Source: Victivallales bacterium (GTDB lineage: Bacteria; Verrucomicrobiota; Lentisphaeria; Oligosphaerales; Oligosphaeraceae). Taken from it: a DNA stretch of 7,282 bases. Where the stretch lies: NCBI GenBank assembly GCA_900769285.1, contig CAAGGB010000024.1, forward strand, positions 1-7,282, in the 5' to 3' direction. How positions within the stretch are numbered: position 1 is the stretch's first letter; the number at the start of each line of letters is the position of its first letter. The notes beneath the pieces were generated by a model. That model had not been told where the DNA came from, ran no database searches, and saw only the letters and a program-made list of their open reading frames with translations. The position numbers and the translations under genes are program-made. This document shows, piece by piece, positions 1 through 6,337 of this stretch.

Positions 1-1149
1 GGGGAGGTTGAGGGGCTGGAGTCGTTCGGCGACGGCGAGGACGGCGGCCTTGAGGAGCGCGCGGTCGGGGTTCTCGCAGTCGCGCCGCTGTCCGGGGCGG
101 GTGGGGAAGGTGAGGACGAGGGCGCCGCCGAGGTGCTCGCGGAATTCGTCGAGTCCGGCCATGACGGCGAGGTCGCCGTCGGGGCCGATGGTGTCGAGGT
201 GTCGGATGGGCATGGGGATGCGGCAGGCGGTGAGGAGTCGGAGGAGTCGGTCGAAGAGTGGCTCGGCGAGGATGCCGGCGTGCTCGGCGTACCAGGTGTC
301 GATGAGGAGTCCGAGGGCGACGGCCTCGCCGTGGCGGGCCTGTCCGTGTGCGAGGGCCTCGAGGCGGTGTGCGGCCCAGTGTCCGAAGTCGAGGGGTCTG
401 GCGCTGCGGTGCTCGAAGGGGTCGCCGGAGGTGCCGATGTGGAGAAGATGCAGCTCGGCGCTGCGGCGGACGGCGTGGCGCAGCGCGTCGAGGTCGCCGT
501 CCGCGAGGGCCTCGGCGTGTCGTTCGAGCCAGGCGAAGAAGTCGGCGTCGCGAAGCAGGGCGACCTTGGCGCACTCGGCGATGGCGTGGCGGCGCTCGCG
601 GAGGGGGAGCGTCGCGAGCATGGCGGCGTCGTTCAGGACGGCGTGTGGCGGCGCGAAGACGCCGAGCAGGTTCTTGCGGCCGAAGGCGTTGATGGCGTTC
701 TTGACGCCGACGCCGGAGTCGCACTGTGAGAGGGCGGTGGTGGGGACGCGTATCTGGTCGACGCCGCGGTGGAAGAGGGCGACGGCGAGGCCGGCGGCGT
801 CCAGGAACGCGCCGCCGCCGATGAGGACGACGGCCGACTGGCGGCAGGGCGCCGCCTCGTCGAGGAGGGCGCAGAGGCGGTGGAGGCCGTCCTCCGACTT
901 GAGCTGCTCGCCGCCTTCTAGGTGTCGCAGGCCCAGCGAGGGGGGCAGCTCGGGCGCGAGCGCGGCGAGGGCGTCCGGCAGCTCGGGGCGGGCGTCGAGG
1001 ACGGCCTCCTCGGCGAGCACGAGCACGCGCCGGTGGCCGCGGCAGGCGTCCGCGAGCAGGTGCGCGTCCGCGCCGAACAGGTCGTCGGCGAAGCAGGTGC
1101 GGTAGGCGTAGGGGATGGAGAAGGCGGTGTCGATGACGTTCGAGGCCAT
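1..1149 (-). CDS. eboD: 3-dehydroquinate synthase-like protein, EboD type (3' end outside window)
   Basis: This sugar-phosphate cyclase-fold enzyme has 383 visible residues, and its stop lies beyond base 1. Dehydroquinate synthase landmarks appear in order: the GGGAFLD NAD-binding loop (111-117), VPTT (135-138), a DSGVGVKN stretch with Lys150 and Asn151, FGRKN (156-160), AEC-AK with Glu192, FGHWAAH with His257, and RHGEAVALG with His273. Glu192, His257 and His273 match the three zinc ligands of the family, so a catalytic metal site is likely. True dehydroquinate synthases normally read DSSVGGKT; the DSGVGVKN form, together with SGDPFE (241-246) and RPLDFGHW (251-258), fits my recollection of EboD from ebo clusters. 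EboD's substrate is unknown; ebo genes have been linked to scytonemin precursor export in cyanobacteria. The ATG at 1149 is 28 bases after the upstream stop and lacks a clear Shine-Dalgarno. Family fold is near certain, the EboD subtype fairly likely. An aroB role is less likely. Confidence 0.8.
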   Translation of the reverse strand, partial: MASNVIDTAFSIPYAYRTCFADDLFGADAHLLADACRGHRRVLVLAEEAVLDARPELPDALAALAPELPPSLGLRHLEGGEQLKSEDGLHRLCALLDEAAPCRQSAVVLIGGGAFLDAAGLAVALFHRGVDQIRVPTTALSQCDSGVGVKNAINAFGRKNLLGVFAPPHAVLNDAAMLATLPLRERRHAIAECAKVALLRDADFFAWLERHAEALADGDLDALRHAVRRSAELHLLHIGTSGDPFEHRSARPLDFGHWAAHRLEALAHGQARHGEAVALGLLIDTWYAEHAGILAEPLFDRLLRLLTACRIPMPIRHLDTIGPDGDLAVMAGLDEFREHLGGALVLTFPTRPGQRRDCENPDRALLKAAVLAVAERLQPLNLP

Positions 1150-1177
1150 GATGGGGGTGGGGCGTTGTCTGGGGGGC

Positions 1178-1825
1178 TCAGGGATGGCGGGCGGACTGGT
1201 CGAGGAGGCTGTTGAGCCGTTCGCAGAGCTGTCTCATGTCGCTGTCGTCGAGGGAGGCGGTGCGGCAGCGGCGGAAGGGGTCTCCGGCGGCGTGGGCGTC
1301 GAGGACGTCGGCGATGTCCTCGACGGGGACGAGGAGCTGCTGTCGGAGTCTGGCGGCGAGGAGGAGTGCGGCGGCGAAGAAGGCGAGGGTGAGGAGGACG
1401 ATGGTCCAGGCGCCGGCCTGCCGGAGTCGGGTGGCTCGTGCGGCCTCGTCGGCGATGGCGGCGCGGTTGATGGCGGCGAGTCTGAGGATGGCGTCGATGG
1501 TGCGCTGGTGGGTGTCGGCGGAGGGGGTGGCGTGCAGGCGGCTCACGGCGGCGCAGATGTCGTCGATGGCCTGCTGCTCGCCCTGTTCGGTGACGTTGGC
1601 GGCGGCTCGGTCGAGGGCGTCCTGGAAGTCCTGGCCGGGGATTTGGGCGCGGGAGGCGGCGGCGAGCATGTTGTCGCAGGCGTCGAGGGAGTCGACGTTG
1701 CGGGTGTAGATCTGGCGGAGGGGCGGCGTGAGTCGCTGGAGGCACCAGACGGCGCAGACGGCGAGGAGGAGATTGAAGGCGATGAGGAGCCTGATGAGGG
1801 CGGCGGAATTCTTTCTGGCGTTCAT
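1178..1825 (-). CDS. Small membrane protein with two spans, extracytoplasmic helical domain and HAMP-like tail, no output domain
   Basis: I do not recognise this as a named family. The 215 residues show a short basic N-terminus (MNARK), a membrane segment at about 9-29, roughly 105 polar residues predicted to be helical, a second membrane segment at about 138-160, and a cytoplasmic tail of about 55 residues. The tail (LVPVEDIADVLDAHAAGDPF at 165-184, then an acidic linker and a second amphipathic helix) resembles a HAMP domain with its conserved Pro and Glu. This is the input half of a chemoreceptor or histidine kinase, but the protein ends at 215 with no kinase, methyl-accepting or cyclase domain. 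The ATG lies two bases after the ktrA stop, so translation is probably coupled, and no independent Shine-Dalgarno is visible. The position suggests a role in sensing or modulating potassium uptake, which is inference. The reading frame and two-span topology are solid; the HAMP call is moderate. Confidence 0.8.
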   Translation of the reverse strand: MNARKNSAALIRLLIAFNLLLAVCAVWCLQRLTPPLRQIYTRNVDSLDACDNMLAAASRAQIPGQDFQDALDRAAANVTEQGEQQAIDDICAAVSRLHATPSADTHQRTIDAILRLAAINRAAIADEAARATRLRQAGAWTIVLLTLAFFAAALLLAARLRQQLLVPVEDIADVLDAHAAGDPFRRCRTASLDDSDMRQLCERLNSLLDQSARHP

Positions 1826-1827
1826 GG

Positions 1828-2484
1828 TCAGGAGTAGCTTTCGGCCAGTTTGGCGAGGGCGTTCTGGTCGGAGACGACGAGGAGCATGTCGTTGGTGAGG
1901 AGCGGCTCGTCGGGCTGTGGGCGGACGAGCCGGTGGTCACGGCGGATGGCGGCGACGATGATGTGGAAGCGTCTGGGGAGGGCGAGTTCGGCGAGTGACT
2001 TGCCGGCCATGGCGTCGGGCAGACGGAGTTCGTTGAGTTCGAGTTCCTGTTCTGGCGGTGCGCCGGCGAAGAGGCGTCGGTAGAGGAGGTGGGAGGCGAA
2101 GCGCTTGCCGAAGTCGAGTTCGGGGTTGATGACCTCGTGGGCGCCGACGAGAGTGAGGATGCGGCTGTAGGTGGGTGAGCAGGCACGGGCGACGATGTGT
2201 CGGCAGCCCAGTTGGCGGAGGAGGGCGGTGCAGATGATGGCGGCCTCCTGCGAGGAGTTGCCCATGGCGCAGACGACGGTGTTCCAGGCGTCGGGGCGCA
2301 GGCGCTCCAGCTCGGCCTCGTCGGTCGCGTCGAGGGCGACGGCGTTGTCGGCGAACTTGGCGGCGGTCTCGACGCGCGCCTGGTCGATGTCGGCGGCGAG
2401 GATTTCGGCGCCGCGGTCAGCGAGGCTTTCGGCTAGGGACATGCCGAACTGCCCGAGGCCGATGATCATGATCTGCTGTTTCAT
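1828..2484 (-). CDS. ktrA: KtrA/TrkA-type potassium uptake regulatory subunit (RCK: KTN plus RCK_C)
   Basis: This is the cytoplasmic gating subunit of a Ktr/Trk potassium uptake system. Its 218 residues form a single KTN nucleotide-binding domain (about 1-135) and one C-terminal RCK_C domain (about 140-218). That is the size of KtrA or KtrC rather than the duplicated TrkA of about 458 residues. The Rossmann motif GLGQFG (9-14) is followed by a strand ending AADID, where Asp32 or Asp34 would bind the ribose. Later landmarks are ALDATDEAELE (50-60) and GAHEVINPE (114-122). In this family ATP or ADP binding to the ring controls the channel subunit, and in some bacteria RCK_C binds cyclic di-AMP; neither is tested here. 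The ATG at 2484 begins exactly at MKQQIMIIGLG, where homology begins. A purine-rich GGAGCAGG lies upstream, separated by a run of six C and three A. The gene follows ktrB by 44 bases and precedes the HAMP protein by two. Confidence 0.93.
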   Translation of the reverse strand: MKQQIMIIGLGQFGMSLAESLADRGAEILAADIDQARVETAAKFADNAVALDATDEAELERLRPDAWNTVVCAMGNSSQEAAIICTALLRQLGCRHIVARACSPTYSRILTLVGAHEVINPELDFGKRFASHLLYRRLFAGAPPEQELELNELRLPDAMAGKSLAELALPRRFHIIVAAIRRDHRLVRPQPDEPLLTNDMLLVVSDQNALAKLAESYS

Positions 2485-2528
2485 TTTGGGGGGCCTGCTC
2501 CGTGTGTGTGGGGGGGGAGGATGGGTGG

Positions 2529-4463
2529 TCAGCCGAGGGGGATGTGGGTCTGCGGGAGTCTGGGCTGCCTGGCGGCGCGGTGCTCCCCGAGCATGAGGAA
2601 GAAGGTGAGGGGGCCGATGCGTCCCATGTACATGGCGAGCATGACGATGGCCTTGCCGACCTCGTCGAGGCGTGGGGTGACGCCGAGGGAGAGTCCGACG
2701 GTGGCCAGGGCGGAGGTGCCCTCGAAGACGAGCTCGTGGAAGGGCGCGTCCTGGGTGACCGCCAGCGCCAGGGTGACGAGGGCGAGGGCGAGGGCGGCGG
2801 CGAAGGTGACGGCGATGGCCTGCATGAGGTGCGTGGGCGAGAGCCGCCGTCCGCGGACGGTGATGGCGTCCTGTCCGGCGACGGCGCTGCGGAACGCGAG
2901 GGCGAGGACGGCGAGGGTGGTGGTCTTGATGCCGCCGGCGGTGCCGCCGGGGCTGCCGCCGACGGACATGAGCAGGAGCATGATGGCCTGCGAGAGGCCG
3001 CCGAGTCCGGCGAGGGGGACGCTGGAGAAGCCGGCGGTCCTGGCGCTGGCGGAGAGGAACCAGGCGTTGTTCAGGCAGCCGGCGGCGGTCAGCCCGCCGA
3101 AGATGCCGTCGGCCTCGAGGGCGGCGAGGAGGAGGGCGCCGCCGACGAGGAGGAGCAGGCTGGTGATGGCCATGACGGCGGAGGCGGTGCGTTCCGGTGT
3201 GTGGCGTCTTCGCGTGGTTGTCCAGAGGGCGATGGTGGGTGCGAGGCCGCCGGCGATGATGAGCGCGGCGACGCCGTGGAGGAGGAGGGGCTGGTCGGCG
3301 TAGGCCTCCAGGCTGGTGGCCTCGGGGAAGAAGCCGGCGTTGCAGAAGGCGGAGATGGCGGTGAACAGGCCGAGCCAGAGCGACTCGCCGAGGGGCTTGC
3401 CCGCCAGGGCGAAGGCTCCGGTCAGCCAGAGCGTTCCGGCGGTCTCGGAGACCAGGCAGACGAGGAGTGTGCCGCGCAGGCTCTGGAGCAGGTTCTGCCG
3501 GTCGTCGGGCGAGAGCTGCCGCGCGAGGCGCTCTTGGGAGATGGTGAGCCGTCCGAACGCATGGAGGATGAGCGCGGCGAGGCTGATGATGCCGAGGCCG
3601 CCGAGCTGGATGAGGAGCAGGAGCAGCGCCTGGCCGGTGCGGGTGAAGGTGGCCCCGACGTCCAGGGTGCTCAGGCCGGTGACGCAGGAGGCGCTGACGG
3701 CGGTGAAGGCGGCGTCGAGGACGCTGATGTCCCGCTTCAGGGAGAGGTTCAGGCGGAGGAGCAGGGTGCCGATGGCAGGGAGCAGGATGAAGGTGAGGGC
3801 GAGGCAGCGCGCGGGATGCCGGAGAGGCAGGGGGAGGGTGGGCTGGTCGTGCCCCCACAGGGCGTGGGCGAGGGCCAGCGCCGAGAGCGGCAGCAGCGCG
3901 GCGGGCAGCGCGTCATGGGAGGCGCCGAGGGCCAGCAGCGCCAGCGCGGCGGTGGCCAGCAGCCAGGCGGCACCGCGGCGACGGGCGCAGCGGAGAGGCC
4001 ACAGCGCCAGGACGATGGTGCCAGTCAGCAGCAGCCCCAGGGCGCCCGCGCCGCCGGGCGACGGCAGCAGCGGCGACAGGACGGACAGCGTCAGCGGGAT
4101 GGACGCCGCACCCGCGAGGCGACGGCGGCGGATGTCGCCGGCCGAGGCGCTGTCGGCGTCCTCCAGGAGCAGGAAGGCGCCGCCGATGGCGAGCAGCCCG
4201 AACAGCAGGGCCAGCAGCGGATCCTCGCGCAGAGGGCGCTCCAGCAGGGCCAGGGCCGGAGCCAGGGCCGCGACGCAGAGCCAGCGCCCCGTGCGGGGAT
4301 GGCGCGGCAGCAGCGCCGCGCCGACGGACAGCGACAGCCCGAACAGCAGCGCCAGGCACAGGCGGAGAGGCTCCGCCGGCGCGGTGGCCGACGGCAGGTC
4401 GCACCACAGCAGCGCCAGCGGGGACAGACCCCACAGAAGACCTTGACGGAAATGGATGGACAT
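2529..4463 (-). CDS. ktrB: KtrB/TrkH-type potassium channel subunit with long N-terminal extension
   Basis: This integral inner-membrane pore subunit imports potassium. The 644-residue protein carries four pore-loop repeats, each with its filter glycine: SASCVTGLST (Gly263), SAFCNAGFF (Gly377), SARTAGFSS (Gly478) and SALATVGLSLG (Gly590). The signature GGSPGGTAGGIKTTT (502-516) and YMGRIGPLT (612-620) are also present, so the channel looks intact. The core begins near residue 215. Before it lie about 200 residues with several hydrophobic segments not found in the roughly 450-residue KtrB proteins. Some TrkH relatives also have N-terminal extensions. The ATG at 4463 was chosen because the hydrophobic sequence starts right after it (MSIHFRQGLLWG). 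The frame stays open to an ATG at 4595, but those 44 residues look non-coding, and no good Shine-Dalgarno is seen at either start. It heads the operon with ktrA. Family assignment is firm; the start is moderately sure. Confidence 0.92.
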   Translation of the reverse strand: MSIHFRQGLLWGLSPLALLWCDLPSATAPAEPLRLCLALLFGLSLSVGAALLPRHPRTGRWLCVAALAPALALLERPLREDPLLALLFGLLAIGGAFLLLEDADSASAGDIRRRRLAGAASIPLTLSVLSPLLPSPGGAGALGLLLTGTIVLALWPLRCARRRGAAWLLATAALALLALGASHDALPAALLPLSALALAHALWGHDQPTLPLPLRHPARCLALTFILLPAIGTLLLRLNLSLKRDISVLDAAFTAVSASCVTGLSTLDVGATFTRTGQALLLLLIQLGGLGIISLAALILHAFGRLTISQERLARQLSPDDRQNLLQSLRGTLLVCLVSETAGTLWLTGAFALAGKPLGESLWLGLFTAISAFCNAGFFPEATSLEAYADQPLLLHGVAALIIAGGLAPTIALWTTTRRRHTPERTASAVMAITSLLLLVGGALLLAALEADGIFGGLTAAGCLNNAWFLSASARTAGFSSVPLAGLGGLSQAIMLLLMSVGGSPGGTAGGIKTTTLAVLALAFRSAVAGQDAITVRGRRLSPTHLMQAIAVTFAAALALALVTLALAVTQDAPFHELVFEGTSALATVGLSLGVTPRLDEVGKAIVMLAMYMGRIGPLTFFLMLGEHRAARQPRLPQTHIPLG

Positions 4464-4567
4464 GGGAACGGGACACGGGCGATGAGGCCAGAGCCGGCGG
4501 CTTGCATCCGCCGTCGGCGCACCTATACTATGGCGAATTCGGGACGCCCCGCGAGGGCGACACAGAG

Positions 4568-4595
4568 AATGTACCGCCAGCGCCCCGGATTGCAA
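4568..4595 (-). promoter_or_regulatory. Weak candidate promoter for the ktrB operon
   Basis: On the minus strand a TTGCAA hexamer (4595-4590) is followed after 16 bases by TACATT (4573-4568). Each matches the sigma-70 consensus at four of six positions. Transcription would start near 4561 and leave a leader of about 98 bases before the ktrB ATG at 4463. The spacer is GC-rich, which is unfavourable. This is the best arrangement I could find facing ktrB, and it may well be wrong. Confidence 0.25.
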
Positions 4596-4639
4596 GTCGC
4601 AAAAAATGAAATTTATCCTGAAAGCAAAAAGATTGCAGA

Positions 4640-4658
4640 AAATTCACTGAATGAATTT
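4640..4658. promoter_or_regulatory. Perfect 7-5-7 inverted repeat, candidate operator
   Basis: AAATTCA (4640-4646) and TGAATTT (4652-4658) are exact reverse complements separated by CTGAA. The 19-base dyad overlaps the first two bases of the TTGACA -35 box at 4657. A dimeric repressor bound here could block RNA polymerase at the abfA promoter and might also affect the divergent operon. An AT-rich region can produce such a repeat by chance, and no regulator gene is present in the window, so the operator role is inference. Confidence 0.4.
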
Positions 4659-4685
4659 GACAGGAGGAAATATTGGGTATAAAAT
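4657..4685 (+). promoter_or_regulatory. Sigma-70-type promoter for abfA
   Basis: A perfect -35 box TTGACA (4657-4662) is followed by exactly 17 bases and a TAAAAT -10 box (4680-4685, five of six consensus matches). Transcription would start near 4692, about 92 bases before the abfA start codon. Box quality, spacing, the AT-rich setting and the position ahead of a gene in the right direction make this the best-supported promoter in the window. It probably also serves the helicase gene. Confidence 0.75.
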
Positions 4686-4770
4686 AGAGATTGTTCCGTG
4701 GGTGATAGTGGTGTTTGATTGTGATTTAGGATAAGTCATAAGGTTCGTTTATGGTCGTCGTGTGCGGCCG

Positions 4771-4775
4771 AGGAG
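4771..4775 (+). promoter_or_regulatory. Shine-Dalgarno site that fixes the abfA start
   Basis: AGGAG ends eight bases before the ATG at 4784. This favours that codon over the in-frame ATG at 4751, which has no purine-rich site before it and would add eleven residues unlike the family N-terminus. Confidence 0.75.
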
Positions 4776-4783
4776 CAGAAGCG

Positions 4784-6295
4784 ATGCTGAGCGCCAGGGC
4801 GTATGTCCATCGTCGGTATGAGGTGGGCGAGGTTGACCGCCGTCTGTTTGGCGGGTTTGTGGAGCACATTGGTCGGTGTGTGTACACGGGCGTGTACGAG
4901 CCGGGTCATCCGTGCGCGGACGAGGAGGGCTTCCGCCGTGACGTGGCGGAGCTGGTCCGTGGCCTGGACATGCCGGTGACGCGGTATCCGGGCGGCAACT
5001 TCGTGTCGGGGTACGACTGGAAGGACACGGTGGGGCCGCGGTCGGGTCGTCCGGTGCGCGCGGATTACGCATGGTCGGCGCTGGAGCCGAACCAGTTTGG
5101 CCTGGACGAGTTTGTGCGGTGGTGCCGGGTGGCGGGGACGTCGCCGATGCTGGCGGTGAACCTGGGGACGGGGACGGCGAAGTCGGCGCAGGAGCTGGTC
5201 GAGTACTGCAACTTCCCGCGTGGGACGGCGTGGAGCGACCTGCGCCGCCAGAACGGCGCGGAGGAGCCGCACGGCATCCGGCTGTGGTGCCTGGGGAACG
5301 AGATGGACGGTCCGTGGCAGATTGGGCACAAGACGGCGGCGGAGTACGGCCGTGTGGCGCTGGAGGCGGGGCGGATGATGAAGCTGGCGGACCCGAGCAT
5401 CGAGCTGGTCGTCTGCGGCTCGTCGGGCAGCTTCATGCCGACGTTTGGGGCGTGGGAGTCGGAGGTGCTGAAGGAGGCCTACGACATCGCGGACTACGTG
5501 TCGTACCACGCCTACTTCTCGTGCGCCGACCATGACCGCGCGGGGTTCTTCGCGATGCCGGACAAGCTGGGCCGCGACCTGGACGCGCTGATTGCGACGT
5601 GCGACGCGGTGGCCGCGTCGCTGCGCCAGCGCCGCAAGGTGAACATCTCGCTGGATGAGTGGAACATCTGGTACCGCGGCGACCCGAACGCGCATCCCGA
5701 GACGAAGTGGCAGGCGGCGCGTCCCATCAACGAGGAGACGTACGACATGGCGGACGTCGTGGTGACGGCGGGGCTGCTGATGTCGATGCTGGAGCGCGCG
5801 GACCGGGTGAAGGTGGCCTGCCTGGCGCAGAGCGTCAACATCATCGCGCCCATCATGACGCGTCCCGGCGGCGGCTGCTGGCGGCAGACGACGTACTATC
5901 CCTTCCAGATCATCTCGCGCCATGGCCGTGGGACGGTGCTGCGCAGCGTCGTGGACACGCCCACCTACGAGACGGCGAAGTCGCCGGAGCCGGTCGGGCT
6001 GCTGAAGCTGACGTGCGTGCTGAGCCAGGACGGGAGCGAGCTGACCGTCTTCGCCCTGAACCGGTCGCTCGACGAGGAGCTGTCGTTCGAGCTGGAGCTG
6101 GCCGGCTTCGCGCCGACTGCGCTGCTGGAGGCGACGGAGATGCACCACGACGACCTGGACGCGGTGAACACGGAGGACTGCGAGCGGGTGCGCCCCGAGG
6201 CGATGGGCGAGGGCCGCGCGGCGGTGTCGGGGACGGCGCTCACGGCGACGCTGCGTGCGGCGTCGTTCGCCATGGTCCGGCTGTCGGTGAAGTGA
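4784..6295 (+). CDS. abfA: GH51 alpha-L-arabinofuranosidase
   Basis: This retaining exo-enzyme releases terminal alpha-L-arabinofuranose from arabinan or arabinoxylan oligosaccharides. Its 503 residues are the normal GH51 length, and there is no signal peptide, so it should act in the cytoplasm on imported oligosaccharides. The sequence begins with a short strand, then FGGFVEHIGR (22-31) and RYPGGNFVSGYDW (67-79), both typical of the family. The acid/base is Glu173 in CLGNEMDG and the nucleophile is Glu292 in SLDEWNIWYR. Tyr241-His242 also fit active-site positions. The (beta/alpha)8 barrel covers about 20-330 and a C-terminal beta-sandwich domain the rest. The start at 4784 is supported by AGGAG eight bases upstream. 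A strong promoter with a candidate operator precedes it, so sugar-responsive repression is plausible. The helicase gene follows after 42 bases; no sugar transporter or arabinose catabolic gene is nearby. Substrate preference within GH51 cannot be told from this sequence. Confidence 0.95.
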   Translation: MLSARAYVHRRYEVGEVDRRLFGGFVEHIGRCVYTGVYEPGHPCADEEGFRRDVAELVRGLDMPVTRYPGGNFVSGYDWKDTVGPRSGRPVRADYAWSALEPNQFGLDEFVRWCRVAGTSPMLAVNLGTGTAKSAQELVEYCNFPRGTAWSDLRRQNGAEEPHGIRLWCLGNEMDGPWQIGHKTAAEYGRVALEAGRMMKLADPSIELVVCGSSGSFMPTFGAWESEVLKEAYDIADYVSYHAYFSCADHDRAGFFAMPDKLGRDLDALIATCDAVAASLRQRRKVNISLDEWNIWYRGDPNAHPETKWQAARPINEETYDMADVVVTAGLLMSMLERADRVKVACLAQSVNIIAPIMTRPGGGCWRQTTYYPFQIISRHGRGTVLRSVVDTPTYETAKSPEPVGLLKLTCVLSQDGSELTVFALNRSLDEELSFELELAGFAPTALLEATEMHHDDLDAVNTEDCERVRPEAMGEGRAAVSGTALTATLRAASFAMVRLSVK

Positions 6296-6321
6296 CGTGA
6301 GGTGACGCGGATGGCGTGCGG

Positions 6322-6328
6322 GGAGGAG
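6322..6328 (+). promoter_or_regulatory. Shine-Dalgarno site that fixes the helicase start
   Basis: GGAGGAG ends nine bases before the ATG at 6338. The in-frame GTG at 6302 and ATG at 6311 lack a comparable site, and the residues they would add do not look like the family, so 6338 is preferred. Confidence 0.65.
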
Positions 6329-6337
6329 CGGAGCGGC

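Larger units (their letters stand above)
4464..4783. other. Divergent intergenic region between ktrB and abfA
   Basis: This 320-base gap separates two divergently transcribed units. The part nearest ktrB (4464-4590) is GC-rich like the genes, while 4591-4750 is clearly AT-rich. It contains the plus-strand promoter, the inverted repeat and the weak minus-strand promoter candidate listed separately. The leader of the plus-strand transcript (about 4692-4783) is G- and T-rich, and I see no strong hairpin or known riboswitch in it. The leader facing ktrB is only about 100 bases if the weak candidate promoter is right, short for a cyclic di-AMP riboswitch, and I see no such motif. No small gene is convincing here. 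Confidence 0.75.

Noticed and set aside
918..2186. Minus-strand open frame of 422 codons across the ktrA, HAMP and eboD genes
   Set aside because: It is a Pro/Ser/Arg-rich out-of-frame translation of three supported genes on the same strand.
1..3700. Repeated GGCGACGGCGAGG-like strings suggesting a repeat array
   Set aside because: They have no fixed unit or spacing and follow from Ala/Arg/Leu-rich codons with strong strand bias. No CRISPR or tandem array is present.
4464..4595. Extension of ktrB to the upstream ATG at 4595
   Set aside because: The extra 44 residues are polar, Arg- and Pro-rich and unlike the family. They run back into the likely promoter region, and there is no better ribosome binding site.
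4464..4600. Cyclic di-AMP or other riboswitch ahead of ktrB
   Set aside because: Such riboswitches often precede ktr genes, but the likely leader is short and I saw no conserved motif or stable pairing pattern.
2502..4682. Plus-strand open frame of 726 codons opposite ktrB
   Set aside because: It is a repetitive Gly/Glu/Gln-rich translation of the antisense strand. The minus strand carries clear KtrB pore loops and the KtrA Rossmann motif, and the long open frame is a by-product of high GC.
4751..4783. Earlier start for the arabinofuranosidase at 4751
   Set aside because: It lacks a Shine-Dalgarno site, while the ATG at 4784 has AGGAG at ideal spacing and matches the family N-terminus.
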